Position numbers and translations under genes: made by a program | Notes under the pieces: model-generated | Database searches by the model: none | The model's input: the letters and a program-made list of their open reading frames with translations, nothing else | Told to the model about the DNA's origin: nothing | In this document: positions 26,555-35,359 of the stretch, one piece after another | Numbering within the stretch: position 1 is the first letter of the stretch | How the letters are laid out: each line of letters begins with the position of its first letter | Source of the DNA: Paraburkholderia kirstenboschensis | GTDB lineage: Bacteria; Pseudomonadota; Gammaproteobacteria; Burkholderiales; Burkholderiaceae | DNA: 64,000 nucleotides | Direction: 5' to 3' | Assembly: GCF_904848585.1 (NCBI RefSeq) | Contig: NZ_CAJHCR010000006.1 | Coordinates: forward strand, 248,001 to 312,000

Positions 26555-27703
26555 TCACGACAGCTGCCCACTGGCGACAGGCACTTCCTCGCGCACCGAG
26601 CTGCTGCGCTTTTCAGGAAACAACGCATTGCGCATTAGCAGGAACGGGTATTCGATTGCGCGCGTCGTCACATAGCCGATCACGATTGCGATGACGAACT
26701 GCGCCGCGAGCGCAACGATCCAGATGACGCTCGGCGCGAGGCCAAGCGCGGTGGCCTTGCGAATCACCATATCGCCGGGAGCGAGCGCGAGCGAGTGCCA
26801 CAAGTAGATTCCGTATGAATAGAGACCCACCCAGGCGACCCCGCGATAAACCCATGTCGTGCGCAGCGAGCCCGAGTACTCCAGCACCAGCACGATAAGC
26901 GCGGCAAAACCGAGTGCCTGGATCGTGTATCCAATGCTTTCGTCGAGTGCGATGTTGCTCGTCGCCAACACAAGCCATGCACATAACAGCGCGACGCTGC
27001 CGATCAGCAGCCACTTGCGCTTCGCGATCTGGTGATAGATGCCCGGCTTCATCCAGTAGATCGCGGAGAGGATCACGCCGATCAGCAAGCTGTCGATGCG
27101 GTACTGGGTATAAGCAAATGCCCCTTGCAGATCGCCGCCCGCCACCGCAAAGCAACGCGCTGTGAGCGTTACCGCACAGATTGCCGAAAGTACGCCGATA
27201 ATCGTCCATGCACCGAGTCGCAAGCGCGAGAAAAGTAAAAGCAGCGCCGGCAGCACGAGATAAAAATGTTCTTCGACCGCGAGACTCCATGTCTGCGTGA
27301 TCGAGGTGCCGAGATAATTCTGCAGATGCGTCATGTTCTGAAACAGGAACGTATTCCACGGATGCCGGCCGGCCAGCACATGAAAAATGACCAGAACGTA
27401 ATACGCGGGCCAGATACGGAACATCCGCCGCACGATGAAACGGCGTGCGTCGACATGCCCCGTTTCGGCGTATTGCCGAAGCAGCAGGCCGCCGACCAGA
27501 AAGCCGCTCAATGTGAAGAAGAGATTGACGCCCTCTCGCCCGAAGTTCTTGAGTGGGTACTCGATAATCTGAAGGAGTACATTGTCGGTATGAACAGCGT
27601 GAAAGTGAAAGCCCATCACCGCAATGATTGCGATGCCGCGAACGAAGTCCAGCTCGATCGCCCGACCGGCTTTCGCGGGTCCCGTCCCGCCAAATAGCTT
27701 CAT
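26555..27703 (-). CDS. Membrane acyltransferase, acyltransferase-3 (OafA/ExoZ-like) family
   Basis: The 382-residue polytopic protein has the family start AIELDFVRGIAIIAVMGFHFHA, with the conserved His after the first helix. It then has GVNLFFTLSGFLVGGLL, FIVRRMFRIWPAYYVLV (the conserved R-R-x-x-R-I-x-P motif) and SLAVEEHFYLVLPALLLL. These enzymes transfer acetyl or succinyl groups from the cytoplasm to sugars of EPS or O-antigen. Start ATG 27703 has AGGGG upstream; the longer open frame has no such site. It is divergent from the polymerase gene. Confidence 0.9.
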   Translation of the reverse strand: MKLFGGTGPAKAGRAIELDFVRGIAIIAVMGFHFHAVHTDNVLLQIIEYPLKNFGREGVNLFFTLSGFLVGGLLLRQYAETGHVDARRFIVRRMFRIWPAYYVLVIFHVLAGRHPWNTFLFQNMTHLQNYLGTSITQTWSLAVEEHFYLVLPALLLLFSRLRLGAWTIIGVLSAICAVTLTARCFAVAGGDLQGAFAYTQYRIDSLLIGVILSAIYWMKPGIYHQIAKRKWLLIGSVALLCAWLVLATSNIALDESIGYTIQALGFAALIVLVLEYSGSLRTTWVYRGVAWVGLYSYGIYLWHSLALAPGDMVIRKATALGLAPSVIWIVALAAQFVIAIVIGYVTTRAIEYPFLLMRNALFPEKRSSSVREEVPVASGQLS

Positions 27704-27981
27704 TTTGTTTTCCCCTTTCTGTTTTCTCGGGCGCATCCCCCTTCTTTGCATCTTCGGTGTCAGCAGGTACAAGCGACCGCCAAGATCAAGGCATTCACCG
27801 ACAATAAAGGAGAGCTCGCGTGCGTCTTGCAGGCATAGCCCTTTCCACTGTCGCCAGAATCCAGGCAGGCGGAGACGAACAGCAATTAGCGATATCCGCA
27901 AGCACAAAGTTGCGCTCACAATGACCCGACGCGAGACCGTCCGCTTAGACGACGGCAAACGGCGACGGGGAGGAAATAAGA

Positions 27982-29424
27982 ATGCGCCATCAGTATGCAG
28001 CACCCTGGATATCGATTTTTCTATTACCGCTTGCTCTGGACTACAAGGCCACCAACGCGACCACGGGCCACTTCGCCCAATTCATATTCGTCGTTCCAGC
28101 AGTGGCAGCGGGGCTCGCCCTTCTGCTCATCGCACCGCGCTTTCACGAGCGTTCCCGGCTTCGCACAATCGTTACCACGAGCCTGCTGCTGTGCGTATTC
28201 GGTAGTGTCGTCGCGCAACTGATCCAGGATAACGACAGCGGCAACTATTTGCGCGTGCTGCTGCCGTTCATGCTTTTCCTGCTCGGCTATCTCGTCGCGT
28301 GCCGGCCGTGGAGCGAGCAAAGAATCGCGCAGTTCGAAAAAGCGCTATTCGCGGCGAACGTAGTCAGCCTCGTGTTCACCTTCGTCTACGGCCTCGCGAC
28401 GAGCGGCGGCCTCGACGACGCGCGCTTTCGCATCATCTCTGTGACGCTGCTCGGATTGCAAGGCGTGCTGCTCCACGAATTCGTGGTCGCCAAGCGCTAT
28501 TCGTCGTTCACGGTCGCCGTGTTTATCGGCACCGTGATTGTCGAACTGCTAAGCGTGACTCGCAGCCTGCTGGTCGGTACGGTGCTGCTGTTCGTGATCG
28601 CGATGGCACTCAGCGCGCCGTCGATGCGGCAGATCTGGCGCGCCGTCGCGCGCGGCCTCATGGTTGTCGTGGTGTTGGCGGGCGTGGCGGGTATCGCGAT
28701 ACTGACCGTTCCCAATGTCGCGGAACACTGGACGCAGCGCATTTTCGTGGCGGAAGCAACCATCTCCGGCAAGGATCCGACCACCATCACGCGTCTCGCG
28801 GAAATGCGCGACCAGTATGACCAGGTCACCGCCTCGCCGGAAACGCTGTTGTTCGGCGCGGGCTACGGGCACTACTACCGTTATTCGCCGGATTATCTGC
28901 CGGACCTTGCAGGCCAGTTCAGCAAGCAGGATTTCTACGCGATCAACGAATGGGCCGCGGGCCACAACTTCTGGGTCTACCAGTTGTTCGCGGGCGGGCT
29001 CGTGTTCGGTATCGCGATGCCACTCGCCACACTCGGCGCGCTCGCGCTATGTTTCTTCGCCTATCGCTACTGGCGCTCGGTTGTGCCCGATGCGCCGATG
29101 CTGCCGATACTCGGGCGCGCGATCATGCTGTTCGCCGCGTTGCCGGCCACCTCTATCGGCGGCAATCCGCTTGGACCTCGCTTTTCCGGGCTCGTATTCG
29201 GCATTGGTCTCGGTTTGATGATTGCCACCTACACGCGTTTGCAGCGCGCACTGCCCGCACGCGCGAACCGTATGGGCGCCGCGCGCCGCATGCGGGCCAC
29301 CGCTTCGCCGGACTTGCCCCGCCGCATTCAACCGGGCATGGGCCGCGCGGATCTCGCCAGTACGCTGGGCATGTCGCAGACGACACGACTGCCGGGTTCC
29401 AACCGACCGGACATCGCGCGATGA
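27982..29424 (+). CDS. Module B Wzy/WaaL-type O-antigen polymerase or ligase
   Basis: The 480-residue protein has about 10-12 hydrophobic segments. A large periplasmic loop between the late helices contains the characteristic WAAGHNFWVYQLFAGGLVFG, whose His is typical of Wzy/WaaL ligation loops. The C-terminal 60 residues are polar and basic. GGGGAGG lies just upstream of ATG 27982, an excellent ribosome site. The stop overlaps the start of the next glycosyltransferase (ATGA at 29421), so the two are co-translated. In this context it most likely polymerises the module B repeat unit. Confidence 0.85.
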   Translation: MRHQYAAPWISIFLLPLALDYKATNATTGHFAQFIFVVPAVAAGLALLLIAPRFHERSRLRTIVTTSLLLCVFGSVVAQLIQDNDSGNYLRVLLPFMLFLLGYLVACRPWSEQRIAQFEKALFAANVVSLVFTFVYGLATSGGLDDARFRIISVTLLGLQGVLLHEFVVAKRYSSFTVAVFIGTVIVELLSVTRSLLVGTVLLFVIAMALSAPSMRQIWRAVARGLMVVVVLAGVAGIAILTVPNVAEHWTQRIFVAEATISGKDPTTITRLAEMRDQYDQVTASPETLLFGAGYGHYYRYSPDYLPDLAGQFSKQDFYAINEWAAGHNFWVYQLFAGGLVFGIAMPLATLGALALCFFAYRYWRSVVPDAPMLPILGRAIMLFAALPATSIGGNPLGPRFSGLVFGIGLGLMIATYTRLQRALPARANRMGAARRMRATASPDLPRRIQPGMGRADLASTLGMSQTTRLPGSNRPDIAR

Positions 29425-30638
29425 AAATCCTACACGTGCTTGCAAGCGTGGATCCACGCGCCGGCGGTCCCGTCGAGGGCGTTCGCCGCAGCGGCGTGGC
29501 CATGCAGGATGCTGGACATGAGATCGAAGTCGCTACCTGCGATGCCCCGGACGATCCATACCTTGCGGCTTTTCCGTTCCCGGTTCATGCGTTCGGCCCC
29601 ACACCCAACCGCTACAGCTATAGCGCCTATCTCGCGCCGTGGCTTGCGAATCACGCGAAGCGCTTCGACGCCGTCGTCGTGCACGGCCTGTGGCAATACC
29701 ATGGCTTTGCGACATGGAAAGCGCTGCACGACAGCGGCGTGCCGTACTACGTGTACACGCACGGCATGCTGGACCCGTGGTTCAAAGAGGCATATCCGCT
29801 CAAGCATCTAAAGAAATGGCTCTACTGGCCATGGGCTGAGTACCGTGTGCTGCGTGACGCGCGCGCTGTGATCTTCACGACCGAAGAAGAGCGCACCAGG
29901 GCCCGCCAATCGTTCTGGCTCTATCGCGCTCGCGAGCGCATCGTGCCGTTCGGAACAACGGTTCCTAAGGTCGACGTAGCGTCGGTGCGCGAAGCGTTTT
30001 TACAGGCAGTACCCAGCGCACGCGGCAAACGCGTCGTGCTGTTTCTCGGCAGAGTGCATGCGAAAAAGGGCTGCGATCTGCTGATCGACGCATTCGCGCG
30101 CGTGGCCAAACGTGACGAGGCGCTGCATCTCGTGATCGCCGGTCCCGATGAAACCGGCTGGGCCGCGAGTCTGCGCGCTCAGGCGCAAGCTGCTGGCATC
30201 GCGCATCGCATGAGCCTGCCTGGCATGCTGCAAGGCGATTTGAAGTGGGGCGCGTTTCATGCAAGCGACGTGTTCGCGCTGCCGTCGCATCAGGAGAATT
30301 TCGGTGTCGCGGTGGCCGAGGCGCTCGGCTGCGGCCTGCCCGCGTTGATCTCCGATAAGGTCAACGTGTGGCGCGAAATCGAAGAAGGCGGCGCGGGGCT
30401 GGTTGGGTCCGACACCGTCGAGGGCACCGAAAAGAGCCTCGTTCGCTGGCTGGAACTCGACGACGCCGCTCGTGAAGCGATGCGTGCGCAAGCCGCGCGC
30501 ACATTCAACGCCCGCTTCAGGATCGAAACGATGGTGAGCGCGTTAACCACCCTGCTTGAAACGAGAGGCGGTCACCACGACCAGGCAGAGAAGAACACAC
30601 TCCCCGCTTTTCGCAAAGCCACTCAGCAGGCTCGCTGA
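29421..30638 (+). CDS. Glycosyltransferase family 4
   Basis: The 405-residue GT-B enzyme begins MKILHVLASVDPRAGGPVEGVRRSG. It has VVHGLWQYHGFATWKAL, YYVYTHGMLDPWF, RVVLFLGRVHAKKGCDLLIDAF (donor domain start) and SHQENFGVAVAEALGCGLPALIS (EX7E motif). The VHGLWQY and THGMLDPWF motifs are common in EPS transferases adjacent to Wzy genes. Its start overlaps the polymerase stop by four bases. A 24-bp palindrome lies 15 bases after its stop. Confidence 0.9.
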   Translation: MKILHVLASVDPRAGGPVEGVRRSGVAMQDAGHEIEVATCDAPDDPYLAAFPFPVHAFGPTPNRYSYSAYLAPWLANHAKRFDAVVVHGLWQYHGFATWKALHDSGVPYYVYTHGMLDPWFKEAYPLKHLKKWLYWPWAEYRVLRDARAVIFTTEEERTRARQSFWLYRARERIVPFGTTVPKVDVASVREAFLQAVPSARGKRVVLFLGRVHAKKGCDLLIDAFARVAKRDEALHLVIAGPDETGWAASLRAQAQAAGIAHRMSLPGMLQGDLKWGAFHASDVFALPSHQENFGVAVAEALGCGLPALISDKVNVWREIEEGGAGLVGSDTVEGTEKSLVRWLELDDAAREAMRAQAARTFNARFRIETMVSALTTLLETRGGHHDQAEKNTLPAFRKATQQAR

Positions 30639-30652
30639 CTTCCATAAAGAAT

Positions 30653-30676
30653 GACGGCGCTCATATGAGCGCCGTC
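30653..30676. terminator. 24-bp perfect palindrome between convergent genes
   Basis: GACGGCGCTCAT (30653-30664) is followed directly by its reverse complement ATGAGCGCCGTC (30665-30676). It lies between the glycosyltransferase stop at 30638 and the convergent GMC oxidoreductase stop at 30736. The minus-strand flank (ATTCTTTATGG) is moderately T-rich. Confidence 0.6.
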
Positions 30677-30735
30677 CTTGTGCCGGGCGACGCCGCGTTC
30701 ACTGCGACGTCGCCTTCGTTTATTTCACTACCGGT

Positions 30736-32469
30736 TCACTGCTCCTTCATCAACGGCGTCAACGTCGAGGCCGCGATCGGCAGCGTCTCTACCGGCGACT
30801 GCGCCGGCGTAACACCGCTATTCGCCGCTTCCGCGCGCGTGTTGCCGACGATGTTCGGAACGTCGAGTTGCCGCGCCAGATGTCCGGCGAGCCGCAACGA
30901 CAATGCGGCGATTGTGATGGTCGGGAAATTCGCGCCGACAGTCGGGAACACCGAACTGCCGCCGATATAAAGGTTGCTGATGCCGTGTACCTTGCAATCG
31001 CGGTCGACCACGCCCTCGCGCGGCGAGTCATGCATGCGCGTCGTGCCCATGTGATGCCACGTCCCTTCCAGTTTCTGCGGCCACGGCCTGCCTTCGAGCG
31101 GCGCGTCCAGTTGGACTTCGGCGACGCGCGCCAGCCGCAGCTCCTTCGCGAGAGCCTCGAACGTTTTGTCGAATGTGCGCTTCACCTGGTCGCCAAGGCG
31201 CCAGTCGACCTTCACGCGCGGCATGCCGAAACGATCGTGCTTGTCGACGGACAATGTGACGCGGCTGTCCGGATCGGGCACCGCTTCGACGATTGCCTGC
31301 AACGTGACGTCGGTGATCAGCGCAGGCCACTGCAACAGCCGCGTCAAGCCATATCCCACCGTATCCAGAGGGTGCGCCGCCATCGTCGCAATGTCCGCCT
31401 TCAGGCTGCGCCCCGGCTGGTCCTTGTGCATCAGCGCTTCCTTGCAGCGGATCAGCGCCTCGGAGCCCGCGCTGCCTTCGCCGTACCACCGCGAATAGAG
31501 CCACACGCGAGAATTGAGCAGCTTTTCGCGCTCCATCATCTCCTGTCGCGGCGCGAACTGAGATGAGATCTTCGTACCGTGCGCCGAGACGGCTGCATTC
31601 TGGTAGTGGTACTTGATGTCATACAGCTTGTTGCGCGCAACGCCCGGCAGGAAACGCACTTTCCCCGACATCATGCGCGGGTGGTCCATGAAGTAGCGGC
31701 CCACCAGATCGTTAGCGTTGCCAAGTCCTGCTGCCTGAACATTGTTCGAAGCAAGCAGTAACCGCGCGTTCTCGATTCCGCCCGTGGCAAGCACGAAAAT
31801 GCGCGCCTTCACGGACATTCTGCGGCCGCTGATCGTGCCGACCTGCACTCGCGTAATCGTCGTGCCTTGCGCATCTGCGTCGATATTGAGGACGTTCGCG
31901 TGCAGAAACACGCGCACGCGCGTAGAGTTCGACAGTTCCTCGCGGTACACCTTGCCGAAGCGCACCGGCGGACTGAATTGAGCAACGGTGTCGCGCATAT
32001 CGCCGGTGCCCAGCGGAATGCGGCGCACGTCTGAGCGGCCGATCTCGCGCTCCCAGTAGGCGGGGTCGAAGGTTTGAGGTCCGAGCTTCAGCAGATCGTG
32101 CGTGCGCGCATAGTACGGCGCGAGTTCGTCGAGACCAAACGGCCAGCCGCTATGTGCAATCCAGTCACGCTTCTCGAAGTCCCACGGATCGAGCGGGCGG
32201 CACCAGCCGCCCCAGCAATTGCTGCTGCCGCCGAAATAGCGGCTGCGCGAGCCGTCCGCAAAACGGTACGGCAGGCCGGCATTCTCGCCGCGATAGAGGT
32301 CGCGTGTTTCCTCGTCGGGCGCGAAGCCGCCGCTTTCAAGCATGCAGGTATCCACGCCGATGCGCGACATTTCACGTGCGAGCGTAATGCCCGCGACCCC
32401 TCCCCCGATAATGCAAACCGTCGTTTCAATGACCGTGTTTTGCTCGACATTGCGAGTATCGATGAACAT
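30736..32469 (-). CDS. GMC-family FAD-dependent oxidoreductase (sugar/alcohol dehydrogenase-like)
   Basis: The 577-residue protein has the FAD dinucleotide motif CIIGGGVAGITLARE near the N-terminus, and SRYFGGSSNCWGGWCRPLDPWDF and ATGGIENARLLLAS in the middle. The C-terminal GMC signature is THHMGTTRMH-like (TWHHMGTTRMHDSP), followed by NLYIGGSSVFPTVGANFPTITI. The His in HHMG is the expected catalytic base. Such enzymes oxidise sugar or alcohol hydroxyls. Start ATG 32469 has GGGAG upstream; GTG 32589 has an equally good GAGGAG site and would add 40 basic residues. It follows the acetyltransferase gene on the same strand. No leader was seen, so it is probably cytoplasmic. Its substrate is unknown. 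Confidence 0.85.
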   Translation of the reverse strand: MFIDTRNVEQNTVIETTVCIIGGGVAGITLAREMSRIGVDTCMLESGGFAPDEETRDLYRGENAGLPYRFADGSRSRYFGGSSNCWGGWCRPLDPWDFEKRDWIAHSGWPFGLDELAPYYARTHDLLKLGPQTFDPAYWEREIGRSDVRRIPLGTGDMRDTVAQFSPPVRFGKVYREELSNSTRVRVFLHANVLNIDADAQGTTITRVQVGTISGRRMSVKARIFVLATGGIENARLLLASNNVQAAGLGNANDLVGRYFMDHPRMMSGKVRFLPGVARNKLYDIKYHYQNAAVSAHGTKISSQFAPRQEMMEREKLLNSRVWLYSRWYGEGSAGSEALIRCKEALMHKDQPGRSLKADIATMAAHPLDTVGYGLTRLLQWPALITDVTLQAIVEAVPDPDSRVTLSVDKHDRFGMPRVKVDWRLGDQVKRTFDKTFEALAKELRLARVAEVQLDAPLEGRPWPQKLEGTWHHMGTTRMHDSPREGVVDRDCKVHGISNLYIGGSSVFPTVGANFPTITIAALSLRLAGHLARQLDVPNIVGNTRAEAANSGVTPAQSPVETLPIAASTLTPLMKEQ

Positions 32470-32639
32470 CCGCAGCTCCCGTATTCTTTCATAATGTTGT
32501 GGGGCGTCGCTGGCTCGCAGGCGAGTGGCCTCGCGAGCAACGCGCCCATATGCCTTGACCGGATGCGCCTTTTTTCCGGTTGCCACCACGTCGGTCTCCT
32601 CAGCGTATAAACGCTGCGGCTTTACTTCTGTGCTTCAGG

Positions 32640-33254
32640 TCACGGAACAAACCGCTTCCGTAAAAAACGACACGGATTTCCGCCATACACGCCCTCAGCT
32701 TCGAGCGAACGATGCACGACAGACAACGGCGTGACGACTGCCGAGCGGCCAATCGTCACGCCCATCTGCACGACGCATTTCGACGTGATCCACACGCCGT
32801 CTTCGATCACGATAGGCGCCACACGCAGGTCCATCGTCGTGCTCATGTCATGCGAGCCGGCCGTGAGGAAGGTCCCCTGAGAGATGCACACGTTCGAGCC
32901 AATGTGAATCGGCGCCTGGTTGTAGATCCATACGTCGACGCCGAACCAGCACTTGTCGCCGACCTCGAGATTCCATGGCGCCTTCACGCGCAGTGGATGC
33001 ACGAAACGACACCCCGTGCCGATCTTCGCGCCGAAGAGGCGCAGCAAAGCGACTCGCACGAATGAGAACGGCAGCAGCTTGTTGTTGATCACGCAGGCTT
33101 CCACGAAGAACCATATAAGCTCTATCAGCGCACTGCGCCGCGCGCTGTAATTCCCCTTGCCGGCCAGACTCAGGTCGATGACGCGACGCTCGGCGGCGGC
33201 GCCCTCTGCTTGCGGCGAGCATGCGAGCCGCGGATCGTCTGCAATGTTGCCCAT
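32640..33254 (-). CDS. wcaF: WcaF-type hexapeptide-repeat acetyltransferase
   Basis: The 204-residue protein carries left-handed beta-helix hexapeptide repeats (AKIGTGCRFVHPLRVKAPWNLEVG, APIHIGSNVCISQGTFL, APIVIEDGVWITSKCVVQMGVTIG). The pattern GSHDMSTTMDLR contains the catalytic His of this LbetaH acetyltransferase group. The N-terminal NYSARRSALIELIWFFVEA and C-terminal YGGNPCRFLRKR match colanic-acid WcaF relatives, as I recall. It should O-acetylate a sugar of the repeat unit using acetyl-CoA. The start at 33254 is set by a strong GGAGGAAGG upstream. Confidence 0.85.
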   Translation of the reverse strand: MGNIADDPRLACSPQAEGAAAERRVIDLSLAGKGNYSARRSALIELIWFFVEACVINNKLLPFSFVRVALLRLFGAKIGTGCRFVHPLRVKAPWNLEVGDKCWFGVDVWIYNQAPIHIGSNVCISQGTFLTAGSHDMSTTMDLRVAPIVIEDGVWITSKCVVQMGVTIGRSAVVTPLSVVHRSLEAEGVYGGNPCRFLRKRFVP

Positions 33255-33438
33255 CACCTTCCTCCATACCCTGCTTTCCCGTGCCAATACACAGGGATGC
33301 TAATCATCTTTGTGCGGGTGGCTTTGACCGCCATGTCGCTTTGAAACGTGTCCGTCCAGGCAAGCGTTTTGGCGGCTACGCGCATGGATTTTGGCGCACG
33401 ATATCTTCATCACGACTGTATCAACCCCGGGGACCACA

Positions 33439-33933
33439 ATGACCACTTCGCTTCAGCGCACCGCCACCTGCATGCTTGTCCTTGCCACCGCGTGCGCAGG
33501 ACCGGCGCTCGCCCAGAACGCCGCGCCTGCCCGAGCACCGGCAATGACCGCCACCGCGCCGACCGGCTATGGCGCGCCCCAGCAGGCTCCCGTCGATCGC
33601 CGCGCCGTGCAGCGCAAGCGGGAGCAGAAGCTGCTCGGCGCACCCGACGGATACGGCGCCGCCAATGCACAAGACGGCAATATCGACGACGCACGCCGCG
33701 CGGCGTTGATGGACGAGCAACGCATGACCGTCATCGGTGCCGAGCAAGCCGGCCAGCAGGGCGCTGCGGGCAAGCGCAAGGCGCCTGCCGCTGCCAACGG
33801 CCAGTTGCGCGTGGCCGACGCGGCTCCGCGCCAGCGCGCAGCGGACACGCTGCTGCCCCAAGGCGCGGCGAAGGCCGCTTACACCGATCCGTACACAACC
33901 GGTAAGCGCTCCGTCTACCGGTCGCCGTGGTGA
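33439..33933 (+). CDS. Small periplasmic protein of unknown function, opposite to the EPS operon
   Basis: The 164-residue protein has a signal peptide (ending GPALAQN) and an Ala/Pro/Gln-rich, Arg-rich mature part. Repeated YGAP/YGAA-like tracts (TGYGAPQQAP, DGYGAANAQD) and a basic C-terminus (TGKRSVYRSPW) are visible. GGGG lies 6-10 bases before ATG 33439. It is the only plus-strand gene between 30.7 and 46.2 kb and faces the acetyltransferase gene divergently. No domain was recognised. Confidence 0.6.
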   Translation: MTTSLQRTATCMLVLATACAGPALAQNAAPARAPAMTATAPTGYGAPQQAPVDRRAVQRKREQKLLGAPDGYGAANAQDGNIDDARRAALMDEQRMTVIGAEQAGQQGAAGKRKAPAAANGQLRVADAAPRQRAADTLLPQGAAKAAYTDPYTTGKRSVYRSPW

Positions 33934-33964
33934 TCGCGCGTTCATGAGAGGGCCGCATGCCGGT

Positions 33965-35296
33965 TCAATCCGGCGCGGCTTCCTCCGTGGTCGCAGGCTT
34001 TACGTGCGGCACCGCTACCGCTGAAGGCCTTGGATCGAAATACGTCTTGCTGGCTTCCGCACGCCTTCTTCCTGCCGCGCGGCACAGCATTCCAACGCGT
34101 TCTTCAAACGTACTGATCGTCGAATCGGGCGACAGCGTGCTTTCCGCATAGTCACGCGCCGCACGGCCGAGCGCTGCGCGCCGCTCCGAGTCGTTTGCAA
34201 GTGCAGTGATAGCGCCCACCAGCGCCTTCACGTTATCCGGCGGCACGACCACGCCGCGCGAATGCACCGCCTCGTGAAGCGCCGTGCCACGCCGTGCCAT
34301 CGCAATCGTCGCGCGACCGCTGGCAAGCATGCCTGTCAGCTTCGACGGCATCATCAGATCGGCGGCATCGGCGCGTTGCGGCAGCACGTGAATGTCGGCG
34401 AGATTAAGCAGTTCGTTCAGGCGCTCCACCGGCTGCAGCGGAAGAAAGACGCAGTTCGGCAAGGCGGCGCACCGCTTGACGAGATTCTCTCTTGCCGCGC
34501 CGCTACCGCAGAACACGAACGTGATGTCCGGGCGAAACGCGAGCGACGCCGCGGCTTCCGCAAGCGTTTCGATGCCCTGCTTCGCGCCCATGTTGCCCGA
34601 GTACAAAACGACCTTTTGCTCATCGGATATGTTGAGCTGGCTTCGATACTCGCTCGGCCGCGGCAGCGGAAACACCGCCGAAACGTCGACCCAGTTGGGC
34701 AGGCACACCACCTTTGAAGGCTCGACGCCTTTTGTCGACGCACGCGCGCTCATTTGCCGCGTGATCGACGACACTGCATCGAAGCGCCGCAATAACTGAC
34801 TCTCGATCCAGCGCGCGATCCGCGCGGCACGCGAGCCTTTAAGCAGGCCGAGTTCAAAAGCGGCGTCGACCTCATAGTCCTGAATGTGCAACCACGCACT
34901 CGCACGGGCGACTCGGGCGAGCGCGATCGTCGCGGGTGCGCACATCAAGGTCGGTGCGATCAACAGTACTGCATCGGGGCGCCAGAAGGCCTGCAACGCG
35001 AGCAACGGCAGAGAGGTTGCCGCGAAGCTGGCCAGGTGGATCATCCGCTTCACGCCGCTCGGGCGCGACGGCACCCATAGCGGCGCGCGCCATACAGAGA
35101 CACCGTCGCGCTCTTCGCGACGATAGCGCCAGGATGTATACCCCGAGGAAACTCGCCAATCCGGGTAGTAAGGCGGAGCGCATACCACCCGGACGTCGTG
35201 CCCCCGGCTCGCAAGCAGCGCGGCCATTTCAGCCGTGTACTTGCCAGTCCCCGTGAGTTCGGGCGCGTAATTGAGGCCGTAGATCAGGATCTTCAT
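33965..35296 (-). CDS. wcaI: WcaI-like fucosyl/colanic-acid-type glycosyltransferase (GT4)
   Basis: The 443-residue protein aligns by eye with E. coli WcaI across its length: MKILIYGLNYAPELTGTGKYTAEMA, VRVVCAPPYYPDW, HIQDYEVDAAFELGLLKG, VSSITRQMSARASTKGVE, PNWVDV, VVLYSGNMGAKQGIETLAEAA and MMPSKLTGMLASG. WcaI is a GT4 transferase of colanic acid synthesis whose exact linkage is not firmly established. Its C-terminal 40 residues are a polar extension. The downstream end nearly abuts the convergent small periplasmic gene (31-base gap). Sugar specificity is inferred from the Gmd/Fcl context. Confidence 0.88.
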   Translation of the reverse strand: MKILIYGLNYAPELTGTGKYTAEMAALLASRGHDVRVVCAPPYYPDWRVSSGYTSWRYRREERDGVSVWRAPLWVPSRPSGVKRMIHLASFAATSLPLLALQAFWRPDAVLLIAPTLMCAPATIALARVARASAWLHIQDYEVDAAFELGLLKGSRAARIARWIESQLLRRFDAVSSITRQMSARASTKGVEPSKVVCLPNWVDVSAVFPLPRPSEYRSQLNISDEQKVVLYSGNMGAKQGIETLAEAAASLAFRPDITFVFCGSGAARENLVKRCAALPNCVFLPLQPVERLNELLNLADIHVLPQRADAADLMMPSKLTGMLASGRATIAMARRGTALHEAVHSRGVVVPPDNVKALVGAITALANDSERRAALGRAARDYAESTLSPDSTISTFEERVGMLCRAAGRRRAEASKTYFDPRPSAVAVPHVKPATTEEAAPD

Positions 35297-35359
35297 TGTG
35301 CGTGTCTGAACGTGTTTAAGGCTTCTATGCCCGACCTCGCGGCGACGCCGCGACGCCCG

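Noticed and set aside
32470..32589. Extended GMC oxidoreductase start at GTG 32589
   Set aside because: It has a good GAGGAG site, but the added 40 residues are basic and do not match family starts; ATG 32469 also has a good site. Kept only as an alternative.
33273..33287. TTGGCACGGGAAAGC resembling a sigma54 promoter in front of the acetyltransferase gene
   Set aside because: GG and GC are 9 rather than 10 bases apart, a spacing that sigma54 promoters do not tolerate.
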